Shown: positions 38,239-50,419, counted from the stretch's first letter. The stretch is 64,000 nt of DNA from Bugula neritina (GCA_964035545.1 OZ037767.1:9786207-9850206); one strand, 5' to 3'. A program made the numbers and translations. The notes: a model not told the origin generated them from the sequence alone.

Positions 38239-39170
38239 GGCTAAAAATAAACACATAGAAATAATAATTTTAGTTATAATGCTGTTATTACAAAATCACA
38301 ACACATAGTACTACCATGGACTACACAAAAACCTGCTAAACATCTTGTACTCCAGATCAACTAGACAAAAACATTATACTATGTTCGGATGCAACTGCAA
38401 ACAGCTGATATATCTTCTTATAATTAAGCAATACTATAATTTCTCAATAATTAATTTACAAAAAAACTTGGGTTATAGAAGAGTTTTGTTCACTAACCTT
38501 GTTTTCCGAGAGAGAAAATAGTAGCAGAACATGAAATGATGTAACTACAATGTCAAGCAGTACAGAGACTTAACAATTAAGTTACAGAAATATGATGGGA
38601 GCACAAAGTATGATACTGAAATAAGCATATACTCTAAACACTGATTCTATGATTAACAGAATAAAAGATAGAAGTATCCGTATTCTGAGGCAGAGCGAAT
38701 CAAACTACACAGAGTTATAACATGATGTCCTTCTCATTGTCTCATTAACGTCGCATAACTCATGAGTTCTTACCTAGTACAATTAGTAAATTACTAGTTA
38801 TCATTGTTACTAGAAGGATTGTTGCTGTATAGTGAATTAATCAAAACATAGCATATCAAAAATCCTTGAGAGTTGATAAATTCTTTGAAAACTTTTTCAA
38901 AATTTGTTCTTATAAAATATCAAGCTAATTATTGGCCAATATCCACAAATTTTATGTAGCTGTTAACCTCTAAATAATACAATCCTGTTGCTATGTTATT
39001 TGATAACATATCTCGCAGATGTGGTTAATAAAGTGAAGCAGGCTGCAGGGATGGCAGCTGTTAGCTGTGATGAAAGGATAACTCCAGTTTACCCACAATT
39101 ATTCGCAAACATGTCTGCCAACCTGTTGCATTAGCTGTAGCATATACTCTAGCAAACATCTTCTTCAACA

Positions 39171-39594
39171 TCATTTTTTTATTTTACTGAGCTGTCTGCG
39201 GGCATCTTTTAATATGTCATTCAACTCTGAATTCTTCTTAGACAGAATTTTCATCTTTTTGATCAGTTTGTCTTTCAGCTGACGGGATAAATCCTTCAAT
39301 GATGTCTCATGTCTTGTTGTGAGAAGCCATTTTTCCTTCTGAAATAATATTCAAGTATTTACCTAAAGACATTCGGCATATTTGCTACCTTAGACTGAGT
39401 TCTATTTTGAGGTCAGGTCAGAATACGGGTTATTCTCATGTGAAAAATGGTGTCTTTTAAGACTAAGGAGAGTTTCCAAAAATGCAAAATTATAAAAATG
39501 ATAAAATGGAATTACCTGCTACCTTTCCACATCCATTCTTAGAGTCACACCAGATACAGAATCTCTGGTGACACTCAAAACCCACATCCATCAG
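39171..39594 (-). CDS. Two phase-matched 3' exons of an unrecognised Cys/Lys-rich protein
   Basis: Exon A (39523-39594) reads MDVGFECHQRFCIWCDSKN then GCGK, with cysteines spaced C-x4-C-x2-C-x5-C. Exon B (39171-39338) continues KEKWLLTTRHETSLKDLSRQ and a lysine-rich, coiled-coil-like tail, stopping after SKIKK. Donor GTAGCA and acceptor TTTCAG join them in phase 0, and exon A is preceded by an AG acceptor. Both frames are open and compositionally unlike the flanks, which supports real coding sequence. Upstream exons were not found, although an ATG lies just inside exon A. I do not recognise the family; the cysteines could bind zinc. It could also be a relic of a transposon gene. Confidence 0.4.
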
Positions 39595-39840
39595 CTGATT
39601 ACGTACATGATGTTCACATTTAGTAATGGAAAAACACTGCGGAGATACTATGTAGAGGTCAATTGGGACAGAGCGACGTGTAGTGTTGCTGTAGAGTGTA
39701 GATCTTCATTTTGTCATTGTTCTGGCAACGAAAAAATACAGTTGAATCACAAATCACTGCTTAATTTTCACACAGCTTTTGTTCAATCTTCACACACATC
39801 ACAGGGGATGGGCACAGGTTTGGTTGAAGCTTTATACAGC

Positions 39841-39843
<3 letters not shown>

Positions 39844-39919
<76 letters not shown>

Positions 39920-40014
39920 TGTGTGTGTGCATGTGGGCGTATGCTTGTGTGTGCGTGCGCGTGTGTGTATGTGCGTGTGTGTGTGTGTGCGTGCGTGCGT
40001 GTGTGTGTGTGTGT
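39844..40014. repeat. (AT)n followed by (GT)n microsatellite
   Basis: About 75 bases of pure AT alternation, then about 95 bases of GT/GC alternation. The translated I/Y and V/C repeats are artefacts. Confidence 0.95.
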
Positions 40015-40261
40015 AATTTATAGAATGGCTGAGGCCTTCAGCAGAGCACATTATTTTCAATGCAACTCACAGCTGGTCTAATATTAATAGTCTGAAACTC
40101 ACCAAGTAAGGTTACTCCAGAATTATATATTATGTTATATATTATATTAATAGAATATTTATATAAGTTATAAAATGTAATCGTCACCATTCCTTATTGT
40201 CCGCGAACTTTTTATCGCCCAATTAATTAATTCTTACTTCTTGCCGCTACTCGTGAATTCT

Positions 40262-40405
40262 CTTATAAGCAGCCTCGAGTTGGGGGTGACTGAGTGCAAT
40301 AGGTTTTTGTTCTTGGATTGGGAATTTCAGTGAGCCCTAACTTTAAATTTGAGCAACGCAAATTACTACGCTCGGCCATACCCAACTTGGAGCTGCTTAT
40401 AGTTA
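40262..40405. repeat. Small foldback / MITE-like palindrome
   Basis: The left end CTTATAAGCAGC followed by GAGTTGGG is mirrored at the right end (CCCAACTTGGAGCTGCTTATAG). This gives roughly 25-base imperfect inverted repeats around a core of about 90 bases. No coding capacity is seen. Confidence 0.6.
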
Positions 40406-41339
40406 TTAGAATCATTTAATACTCGTTTTCTTCTGTTTTACTACGATGATATTTGTCCTACACTTGCGTAATATAGTACTAATTAGTTCGCTGATCTCGG
40501 GCACTCAATTGGAATTAAAAATATTTCTAATAGTAATATATTTAATATATCCATTTTAGTGTTCTCAAGATCACCTTTAGAAACCCATGATTTTTCAGTT
40601 TCCCGGCAAGTTCATGTACATTCACAGGTGTAGTTTTAGTCGAAAACCGAAACGGTCTGTGCTAGTCAACATCAATATTCAATATGAATATGAATATCAG
40701 AATAATGATATGATAATCATAATCACAATGATAATGAACAGTCTCAGTTTGTGTTTTCAGTTTTGGTCGATTTGATTTTATTACAAAATAATTTAAATTA
40801 TTGAATTTAGAATCAAGAAGATCCGACTGAAGAGAGAGAACAAATTGAAGTGCATCTTAAACTTAAAGTTTATCGAGTCAGTGTCACCAATCCGAAGAGC
40901 TAAGCCTAAGGCGCCCAGGCCCAGGGATTATTATTTTGATTATGCCTATACGGATACCTATGGCTATGGTCATAATGACAATGATAATCATAATCATTTC
41001 TTGAACAAAAAATTGGTTGAAAATGATTAACTTTGGGAGTCGACCTGCCAACTCTCAGTTTAAAACCTAAACTTAGTTATAACAATAATATATATATTAA
41101 TTAATAATAATATTCATATTGATATTTTTGTAGTTTTATGGGAATAACTATTATGTGTGGGTATGTGCGTGTATGAAAAGCTAGAACATAGGCTAACTCT
41201 TTGTATTTGTCCAAGAGAGAGAACTAAGAATGAGAATATATATTTAAAAACTTAGCATTCGAGAAAAGATATCAGATAAAACAGTAGTACATCAGAACCA
41301 TACATGAGTAGTAATACTAGCTATATGTCACTGGGCGCA

Positions 41340-41475
41340 TGGATTGGTCTGCTTATATAGGGAAACTTAATTCTGATTGGCTCCGCGAGTTCCGGTCTCC
41401 CTGCGGATGACTGTCTGCAGCGGAGGCCGCCATTCCTCCAAGTAGAGTGTGCGGAATCTCAAGAGTGCCACCATG
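41340..41475 (+). promoter_or_regulatory. Candidate DPP3 promoter
   Basis: This is a GC-richer island in AT-rich DNA about 0.4-0.5 kb before the DPP3 ATG. ATTGG (inverted CCAAT box) occurs at 41343 and 41376, a TTATATAG TATA-like site at 41353, and a YY1-like GCCGCCAT at 41426-41433. A spliced 5' UTR would fit, because the DPP3 start codon follows closely on a TTTACAG acceptor. This is inference from motifs only. Confidence 0.45.
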
Positions 41476-41899
41476 CGGCATGCATGTGCTTGTCACAGTT
41501 AAAATAGAAACGTGTAGCCAGTGTGCTTGCAGTACAGTTGGTTGCGTAAACTATGGTCCATATTTCGACCAAGGGAGGGGGTAGCATGATGTATGCCAAA
41601 GCCATCACAATATTATTATTATTAATAATCATCATTAATATTAATAATCCTAAGGCTAATAAAACCATACTGATACTCATACTGTCAATATTTTTGTTGG
41701 CAAATGGTGAATATGTCTTGCACTTTTTGATTCTAAAGAAACTATTGTAAGAATGAGTTTATGAATGTGTATACTGTATATCATTGTAATTTTGAATGCT
41801 CAATGTCTACTAATTTAAATGTTTACTTCACAGTCAGTTCATTGTTAGAAGGAAGTGGAGCACTTGCAGTTTCTTGTTCCATTTACAGAGGTGGACTCA

Positions 41900-44800
41900 A
41901 TGGATGTTTCTCAGCATATCTTTCCAAATACCACGGACTTCTGTCTGCTAGATTGTAAAGAGGCTTTTACTGGACTCACCACGAAAGAAAAGATATATGC
42001 TCACTATATATCGAGAGCTTCATACTACGGTGGCCTCATTGTCTTATATCAAGTATGTATTCTATAGCAGGTATATTTTCTATGCCAGGAATTTAATTTG
42101 TATCAGGTGTTTCTTTTATACAAGGTCCAATAAAAGTGAAAACTTTGTTGTGCATTTGTAATGACAGTAGACAGGTTTCATGTAACTTATGTTTCTTCTA
42201 AGTTCTTCTATCAATTATATTGCTACAAGCTGTTGTGCTATTGAATGCCCTGCCAAGAACGGTACATCCATTTATAATTAATTAAAATACAAGATGACAT
42301 AAGATGTGATTCTTTCTTCCAGACTTCCCCAGAATCGCCTGGTATTCATCTTCTCCTTACCAAACTATTTAGACATGAATCCCTTCAACAGCTCAAGCAA
42401 ACAGCAACATCCTTAGGACTGTCCGAAGATGACTTTGAGGTAAGGGCAGTCGATTTTGTGAAGTATCACTTGGCCAAATAAGGTGTCAGATTTTATTTTA
42501 TTCTGTTGATATTTTTGTAAAGAAAAATTGTAACATTACCCTCAGCACATAATTTACAATATGTCAGTGTGAACAGATTTTTCTCAGCCTTCTGCTGCTA
42601 GTATTCTGTTTGCTAACGGCTCTTCAGTTGACGACTGTTTTGTTTTATTTCAGGCACTTTTGGTGTACGCTGCTGCCATCTACGCAAACTCTGGGAATTA
42701 CAAATCTTTCGGTGACTCAAAGATTATTCCTAATTTTCCAAAGGTAGGCGATGGCTTTGTTTTCAAGTGAATATTAGATTGCTATAGTGACAAAATTGAA
42801 ATTTTATTGATGATGACTTTTGTTTCAGACAAAGCTTCTTCCTATTGTTTCACTTTGCTTGTATTTTATGCTCAATATTGTCGACCAATTAATACTACAA
42901 TTATTACTATCAACGTAATTTTATCACTGTTTTCAATATTTAACTGGTTATTTTTAACACTAATACTTCTGGCTAATTGTTTCCAAGTCTTTAGTTTTCA
43001 GAGGTTCAAGACTATTGAGAACAGCATAAAGCTTATGAAGCTGCTTAAATTTGCATACTACAGTCGCCATTAGATAGTTTCTTCTGTTTAAATAGTGGAA
43101 TTTTGAGTTTTGCTGATGGCTTTGTAACCATAGCCTAGCTTGTTGACAACCACCTTCAAGGTTTCTGCATGCCACTGTAGACTTACCACTCAGAAATTTT
43201 GCTCTTTTAAGCACTTTCCTGTAGCAGTTATATTTATTACACATACTTTAGGAGTAGCTATGTGTTATGGTATATTGATGTATTGTGAAAAGTTACTTTT
43301 TATATTGCATTTTTTGTCTTTTGGAAGCATAAATATGCCTTTGAATACAGGAAAAGTTTGAGTCGCTAATTAAAGGGAGTCAGGCCTATAAGAAAGATAC
43401 AGACTCTGTGGTAGAGCTGTGGAATAGTGTGGGTTCTCGAATGTATTCCCTCAGTCCCCGGGAAACACAGCTAGGTCTCGGGCAAGATGGCATCACCACT
43501 TACTTCTCTTCCAACTGCACTAAGGAAGATGCTGCCATTGCTAAAGAATTTTTCACTCAGAAGGTTGGTAATAATTTGCTATGTTTGGGTCTTGAATAAG
43601 GCGTTGACATTTAGACATTCAGAGTGATTTCATATTTCAACATGGTGACTTGCAGGAATCAACAGCTGGTAGATTTGAGTTTAAACTGTAGATACTGTTC
43701 ACCTTTCACTGCCACGTCATGATGGTGTAAATTTATGATTTATAAATTAGGACCTTCCAGCCTGGAATACCAGGTGCTTTAAGCATGCTGATGGTAAGAT
43801 TGAGATTCGCCTTGCCTCTTCAGTAAAGAAGCCATCCGGGGATCTGACCCATTTGGGAGAACACACCATGAAGGCTAGTGATGGCAAAGATTACAAGTTC
43901 TTAGTTACGAGAGGCGACTATTCTTCACTAATGAAGCTTGTTGTGGACAACTTGGCTTTGGCGAAGGTACTTCTTTTATGCTCACCTGTGGCTAAAGCAA
44001 TTCTGTTAGTTGGCTCAACCCTCTACTGTATAAGACATATGACATATAGCGTGTGTCATGACACATGTCACATGTGTCTTGTGGTATATGAAATGTCACT
44101 CACCTATGGCATATGTGGTGTGTCATGTGTCATGTGGTATATGACAATTGATATAACCATGTATGATATGACGCGTGACACATGACAGATGTGACCTATA
44201 ATGCTTGTAATGTGGTATGTGTCATAACATGTGGCCTGTGATACATGCGTCACATGTCGCGTGTCAAAATAACACGTGTCCTGTGACCTATAACACATGA
44301 CTTATATCACATGTTATATCACATAACACGTATCATGATTCATATGACACGTGACAGATGTGTCATGCTATACCCTTGTAGGACTACGCAGCTGATGATA
44401 ACCAAAAGTTGATGATTGAGAAGTACATGGAAAGTTTCACTACCGGATCATGTGATGCTCACAAGGATGCTTCCAGATATTGGATCAAAGATAAAGGCCC
44501 AGTTGTGGAAAGGTAAGAGCTCAGTCGTTGCTAACTGAAAGATAAGAAGCAATGGCTTGTTGTATATCTATGTAGAATAATTGTTTGGTTGTTTAATAGT
44601 ATTATGTGTTTTATTATAGAGTGAATATAATATATTATATTATAATATGTCATATGACAGATACTGTAGCTTCAAACAATTAACAAGCAGTATATATATT
44701 GAGTAAATATTGAGCTTTTTTGCAAAGCATTTGACATTATATTTAATAACTTTGTTGTGAAATAACACTCTCTATAATGTGTTGCAGCTACATTGGGTTC

Positions 44801-47800
44801 ATTGAGCTGTATAGAGACCCAGTATCAACCAGGGCAGAGTTTGAAGGTCAGACTTGCTTCTTACCCACAATTTTTTATAATATAAGTACTGCGCAGTAGT
44901 GGTAGTAAGAGTAGTGGTAATAGTAGTAATAGTAGTTGTGGTGGTAGTGGTGGTGGTAGTGATGATTGTGGTGTGGGTCGTATAGTAGTGGTATAGGTAG
45001 TGGTAGTAGCAGTTATGTTGGTCGTTGTCGTGGTAGTCCTAGTAGTTATAATATTGGTATAAGTAATTGTAGTTGTAGTACTTAGTTGACAGTGTTCAAC
45101 AAGTTTTAGCTTATGCATTTAATTTAAGTTTTGCACGTGCGTATTTCTTACTAATGTTAAACCTGAATTTGCTATGCTAATCAGTCATATCCTACAACAC
45201 AACAACTTCCTCTTCTGTTGCTAGGGTTCGTTGCTATAGTAAACAAGGAAATGTCTGCAAAGTTTGGCTCATTGGTTGATCAGGCTGAGAAGTTCCTTGA
45301 CCTTTTACCCTGGCCTAAAGAGTTTGAGAAAGACAAGTTCCTGATGCCTGACTTTACGTCTCTCGATGTGCTGACATTCGCTGGCAGCGGAATTCCCGCA
45401 GGGATAAACATACCTAACTGTAAGTAGATACCTAACTGTAAGTAGATACCTAACTGTAAGTAGATACCCATCTGTAAGTAGATACCCAACTGTAAGTAGA
45501 TACCTAACTGTAAGTAGATACCTAACTGTAAGTAGATACCCAGCTGTAAGTAGATACACAACTGTAAGTAGATACACAACTGTGAGTAGATACACAACTG
45601 TAAATAGATATTTGCACCAAACTATAATAGATATCCTACTGTGAGGATGCGCTCAATTTTAAATGGATACTTTTACTCTATTGTATGTATTTACTTATAC
45701 CAAACTTTAAGTAGATATTTGTACCAAAATGTAAGTAGATACCAAACTGTAAGTAGATATTGAAACTTGACTCTGTAGATATTGTTATATGTGCTGGCAA
45801 ATATTTATTCCTGTGTTAGAAACTTCCTGGTAGGGAAAATAAATTTTAAAAGTTTTGATTTCCTTCAAGGCTCAATACAATATGGAATTTATTACTTATT
45901 TTGTTTTCATATTTTATTGGTTTAATGTAAATTGCAGTCAATATTTTTTTTCCTTAAGATGATGAGATTCGCCAAAGTGAAGGCTTTAAGAACGTCTCCC
46001 TGGGCAACGTCCTGTCATCCAGCTATAAGAGAGACAAGCTAGAAAATGTTACATTTGTCTCTCACTCAGACAAGGTAAGCTACGCATTGGATACACTTGA
46101 TATACTCATTCAAAAACAATGGATTTATATTTTTCCTTTTTCCAGAATTTAAGCTTGTACTGTTGCTTTTTTTGGTAAGTGGTCATAGCCGTAGATGATA
46201 ACTACTTCTTCTCTCCCACATTGGGCTAGTTAGTCTTCGAAATGCTTGTGAAAAACTGATATGTTATTGTGTATACACTAGCACTTCTGCTCCTTTTCTT
46301 CTTATTCGCTATATTTTTCTATTTATATACTTTTATTATGTCTTTTTTCCTAGTGTAGTTCGTATGTGTACTTTACTCTAATTTCTCTTTGGTTACAAAG
46401 TTTTGCTTTACAAGATATTAACTGCACACAATTGATGTTTGTTTCTCCAGGAAGTGATTCTGCAATGGAAAGCTCCTTCGTTTGAGGTTCAGGTTGGACT
46501 TCATGAACTGCTGGGACACGGAAGTGGAAAGCTGTTTAACAGAGTGCGTAGGTCTATTAATGGAATAGTAGTTTGTGGCAGCCATTTTGCACTGTTTAAT
46601 TTGTGTTTGATGTGAATGCTTCTATTGTCGTGTATATTTGTACTTATTGAATAGCTTAGCAAGCTTGAACATACCTCTAACTGTTTAGCTATGTTTGTGC
46701 TAATAGATTTGTGAATTGCTTCACAGTTGTTATAAGTTACACTTTCTTATAAAGTGGAGGGTTTAAACTGTTTTGGTTTGATAGATTATAGCAAACAGCA
46801 ATAACTTTCTGTGACAGCAATTAATTGTTTGGATAATGTAGTAATGTAAAGTAGTTAGTGGTTTTAGTAATGTAGTTACTAATGTAGTTAGTAGTGTAGT
46901 GATGTAGTCAGTAATGTAGTTAGTAATGTAGTTAGTAGTGTAGTATTGTAGTTAGTATTGTACTAATGTAGTTAGTAATGGAGTTAGTAGTGTAGTAATG
47001 TAGTTAGTAATGTACTAATGTAGTTAATAATGTAGTTAGTAGTTAATAGTGTAGTTAGTATTGTATTAATGTAGTTAGTAATGTAGTTAGTAGTGTAGTA
47101 TTGTAGTTAGTATTGTACTAATGTAGTTAGTAATGTAGTTAGTAGTGTAGTAATGTAGTTAGTAATGTACTAATGTAGTTAGTAGTTAATAGTGTAGTTA
47201 GTATTGTACTAATATAGTTATTAATGTAGTTAGTAGTGTAGTGATGTAGTTAGTATTGTACTAATGTAGTTAATAATGTAGTTAGTATTGTACTAATATA
47301 GTTAGTAATGTAGTTAGTAGTGTACTAATATAGTTAGTAATGTAGTTAGTAGTGTAGTGATGTAGTTAGTATTGTACTAATGTAGTTAGTAGTGTAGTAA
47401 TGTAGTTAGTATTGTACTAATGTAGTTAGTAGTGTAGTAATGTAGTTAGTAATGTAGTAATGTAGTTAGTAATGTAGTGTACTATGCAGTTAGTGGCGAG
47501 TATAACATAGTTCGCAAAATACAGAAGACATATTAAACTACAGGAGGCTGACGGTTCCTTCGACTTTGACAAAGAGAATACGGTGAACCCACTGAATGGT
47601 AAAGCAGTTGACTCATGGTACGAGCAGGGGGAGACATTCTACAGCAAGTTCCCTACTATGAGCTCTTCCTATGAAGAGTGTCGTGCCGAATGTGTCGGCC
47701 TTTTGCTCTGCTTGGATCCCAAAATTCTCAAGTATAATGGCTGTCTCTAATCTTATCTTATCTGTAATTTTTCTCGTTTGTTTACTTGGCAGCTTCAATC

Positions 47801-50266
47801 CTACAGAACGGTTTGACTACACATGTATGTTTTATTACAATTCATTTCTGTGCTAATCAGTTGCTGTAACTCTGTCTTTGATTGGTTTATTATACAGAGT
47901 ATTTGGACAGAGTGGAGAAGATGCGGAGAATGTCATATATGCAAACTGGCTTACAATGGCCAGAGCCGGCCTTCTTGCTTTGGAGTTTTTCTCTCCTGAC
48001 ACTAATTCTTGGAGACAAGTTAGTTCTTTATTTATCTGACATCACCGTCAAGTTTTCAGACATCTGAAGCTTTTTTTACTTTCTTCTGCTATAGCTTTGA
48101 GTTTGCAAGTAGAAACAACCATCAATGTTGTGTTAAAATGATTGCGTTTTATGATTTTATATTGCTTTAAATGTGACCTCATTTTAACCTTTTCAATTTT
48201 GTGTGTTGCATTATCTAACTTCAGCAAGGAGTTGGTTGGATTAAGGAAGAACCTTAAGTCATGTAAAGTTGTTTGAACTGAGGATTACTGTGTGTTTTAT
48301 TAGGCTCACATGCAGGCTAGATATGTGATACTACAAGTACTACTGCGTGCTGGGGACGGACTGGTTACCATCAAGGAGTGCACTGGTGCCGATGGCAAAC
48401 CAGACCTTCTCCTCACTCTGGACAAATCTAAGATCCACACAGTAGGCAAGAAGGCTATCTCCGACTTTCTGCTTAAGCTTCAGGTGGGTGGTCCTAGCCT
48501 CAATATGGCTGTCTCTAATTATAGAGAGTTTCTGATTGGCTACTGAATGCCGTAATCAGCTTCCAATGTAACATTACTATTGAAGAGTGGAGTTTTTCGA
48601 TAGTAAATAATGTATAAAACTTTTTTATGAATTGTGCTGTGAAAGTTGGCCGCTGATGAACTGATGTAGATTTAACCTGCTTCACTTAAATTAATGCAAA
48701 ATATAAATAGATATCGGTTCACTAACTGCCTTTAAAGTTATGTTTACTGTATTCTTACCAACTCCTAAAATATTGCTTTACAAAAGCCAAGCTTCAATTA
48801 GTATGCGTCAAACTACTTTATAGTTTCGAAATTACACTTCTATAGTTACTACCACTATAAAAATCTCATGTTGGGGTGTGTGAATAGGACATCCTTACAA
48901 AAACATAAATTTATTATTGGCAAGATTTCATTGCATTGGAGTATAGCTTAATCTTTTTGTGTGTTTAAGCTGAGCATATATCCTAGTTTGAGCTGGTAGA
49001 GTTGTACTTGACTGTAATTGTAGAGCTTTTTTTCTATAAAATTGCCTGAAGTGTAGCAAAACTTATTCCCAAGTCCTCTTGTAATTCAGTCATTTAGCTG
49101 TACAATATTATCTGCCTGCAGGTCTTCAAGGCTTTAGCAGATTATCCGTCAGCTAAGCAGATGTACCAAGATGAGCTCTCCTCTATGACAGATAATGAAG
49201 AGGTCAAGTTTACTTCCTGGAGGCAGATAGTTCTGAACAGGAAAATTACTCGCAAGATGATTGTACAGTGCAACACTTTCCTCAATGGTAACTGAATATA
49301 GTTGTATAGTAGTATCTCGTCACAGTATCTAGTATTGTTCATTTCCCCAGCAACATAGTTTTCAGGACTTTCTCAGGTAGAAAGTTTTATCACAAAATAT
49401 TATTACTGTGTACATCATAGGTACTTTACTAGTTTATTTTGAAGTGGGTGTAAAAAGTTATGTTAAGAGAATTGCTAGCACAAAAGGTTACTGTTTACAT
49501 GACACTTTGAACATCCACTCCTAATCAACATATAGTAATGTTTTTACCCATTTACTTATATGTTTGCCAGCTCATGTACTTTAATTATTACAGCATACTT
49601 ACGCAAGTTTATAGTCACTATCCATGTGAGAAAACCCCTGATGGAAGGGTTTTTGTTAAATCAGGCTAAGGATTCAGATGGGGCACAGGAGTAATTATGA
49701 CTGGATGCTATTCCTAACATCACCAATGGCTTTTACTGGGGCTCGAACCCATGACTTGGTGTTTACTAGCCAAACGCTCTAACCCCTGAACCACGGCTGC
49801 TACTATCACAGCATACAAATTTTAATTTGTTTTGGTTTAACGCCTGTTTCTAAAAGGCAAGTTATTAACTTTTTATAGTCTAGCATTGTTTCGAGGATGA
49901 GTTTTGATTATGGTTGGTGGGTTTTAGTTGTTTACCTGCTCTAATTACGTTGTGATTATTATAAGCACTTGTCACAATATAAAACAAGCAAGGAATAGTA
50001 TATTGTTACAGATTAGTGTAAATGAGTCACAAATAGTTGGCCCTATAACACATAACCTTCATAGATGTTTATATTTATATTGAAAATAGAGTGAATTCTG
50101 ATATCTTAGCTTTTATAACTTAATAGGTGAGGAAGTTACTCTAAAGGAGTATGAACCATCAGCAGCTGGTCTTGTCCAATCAGTGACTGAGAGATTCGCA
50201 GAAGACGTATCCCTGGACAAACTTATGACAGATCTCATTGAATCTGACAAGCAGCATTGGCCTTAA
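41900..50266 (+). CDS. DPP3: Dipeptidyl peptidase III (complete, 15 coding exons)
   Basis: Exons: 41900-42052, 42323-42439, 42654-42743, 43351-43563, 43751-43966, 44382-44512, 44788-44846, 45225-45419, 45959-46074, 46451-46543, 47544-47731, 47898-48018, 48304-48483, 49122-49287, 50127-50266, giving 725 aa. All junctions are GT-AG and in phase. The start [10 protein letters not shown] aligns with the known DPP3 N-terminus. Zinc-site motif one, HELLGH (448-453), and motif two, EECRAE (505-510), the M49 family signatures, are intact. ITTYFS, GDY, DKGPIVE-type and [13 protein letters not shown] blocks are conserved. The enzyme is a cytosolic zinc exopeptidase releasing N-terminal dipeptides from oligopeptides; the human orthologue also binds KEAP1 through an ETGE-type loop, which I do not see here (N-P-L-N-G in its place). 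Several introns carry minisatellites. A polyadenylation signal lies at 50414. Confidence 0.97.
44030..44372. repeat. CACATGTG/ATGACAC palindromic repeat array in DPP3 intron 5
   Basis: Roughly 340 bases are built from about 10-base variants of CATATGACACATGT. They contain many self-complementary CACATGTG, CACGTG and CATATG cores on both strands. The array fills most of the intron before exon 6. Confidence 0.8.
44885..45085. repeat. Degenerate (GTA/GTG)n trinucleotide tract in DPP3 intron 7
   Basis: A G/T/A-rich strand made of TAGTAGTGGTAG-type triplets, with the complementary C/A-rich strand giving an artefactual T-rich frame. Confidence 0.85.
45411..45608 (+). repeat. 18-bp minisatellite repeating the DPP3 exon 8 / intron 8 5' splice site
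   Basis: The unit TACCTAACTGTAAGTAGA occurs 11 times with few changes. The first unit spans the real exon end (ATACCTAACT) and the donor GTAAGT at 45420; later units each repeat a GTAAGT-like donor. Because the unit is 18 bases, each repeat stays in frame and brings an in-frame TAG. Degenerate copies continue near 45.70-45.77 kb. Confidence 0.95.
46840..47485. repeat. Minisatellite in DPP3 intron 10
   Basis: About 640 bases of AATGTAGTTAGT and TAGTGTAGT-type units of roughly 12 and 9 bases in higher-order patterns. It ends about 60 bases before exon 11. Confidence 0.95.
49655..49803 (-). mobile_element. tRNA-derived SINE in DPP3 intron 14
   Basis: On the minus strand a tRNA-like head holds an A-box-like TGGTTCAGGGG (49783-49793) and a perfect B box GGTTCGAGCCC (49739-49749), 33 bases apart. 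CTAGTAAACA between them resembles a tRNA-Thr(AGT) anticodon arm. The body AGGAATAGCATCCAGTCAT resembles the GGAAGGGCATCCAGC-type tail of many LINE/SINE 3' ends. The acceptor stem does not pair well, so this is not a working tRNA gene. Confidence 0.75.
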
Positions 50267-50413
50267 CCCATCTACCTCAACTGTTAGAAGCATTGTAATA
50301 CGTTTCCACACGAGATATTCTTCACCTGCTGTCTTATGATTACAGAGAAAATCTGTAGTAGTTGTTCTCTCTTGAAAGAATATCTTGTAGCCACAGGAAA
50401 TTTGATTTAGACT

Positions 50414-50419
50414 AATAAA
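50414..50419 (+). terminator. DPP3 polyadenylation signal
   Basis: AATAAA lies 148 bases after the DPP3 stop, inside the short 512-base gap to the RAD1 stop on the other strand. Confidence 0.65.

Noticed and set aside
40845-41030. 61-codon frame with YTDTYGYGHNDNDN
   Set aside because: The second half is an ATN simple-repeat translation, and no splice partners or homology were recognised.
45280-45597. 105- and 96-codon minus-strand frames with repeated YLLT or GIYLQL
   Set aside because: These are antisense readings of the DPP3 splice-site minisatellite.
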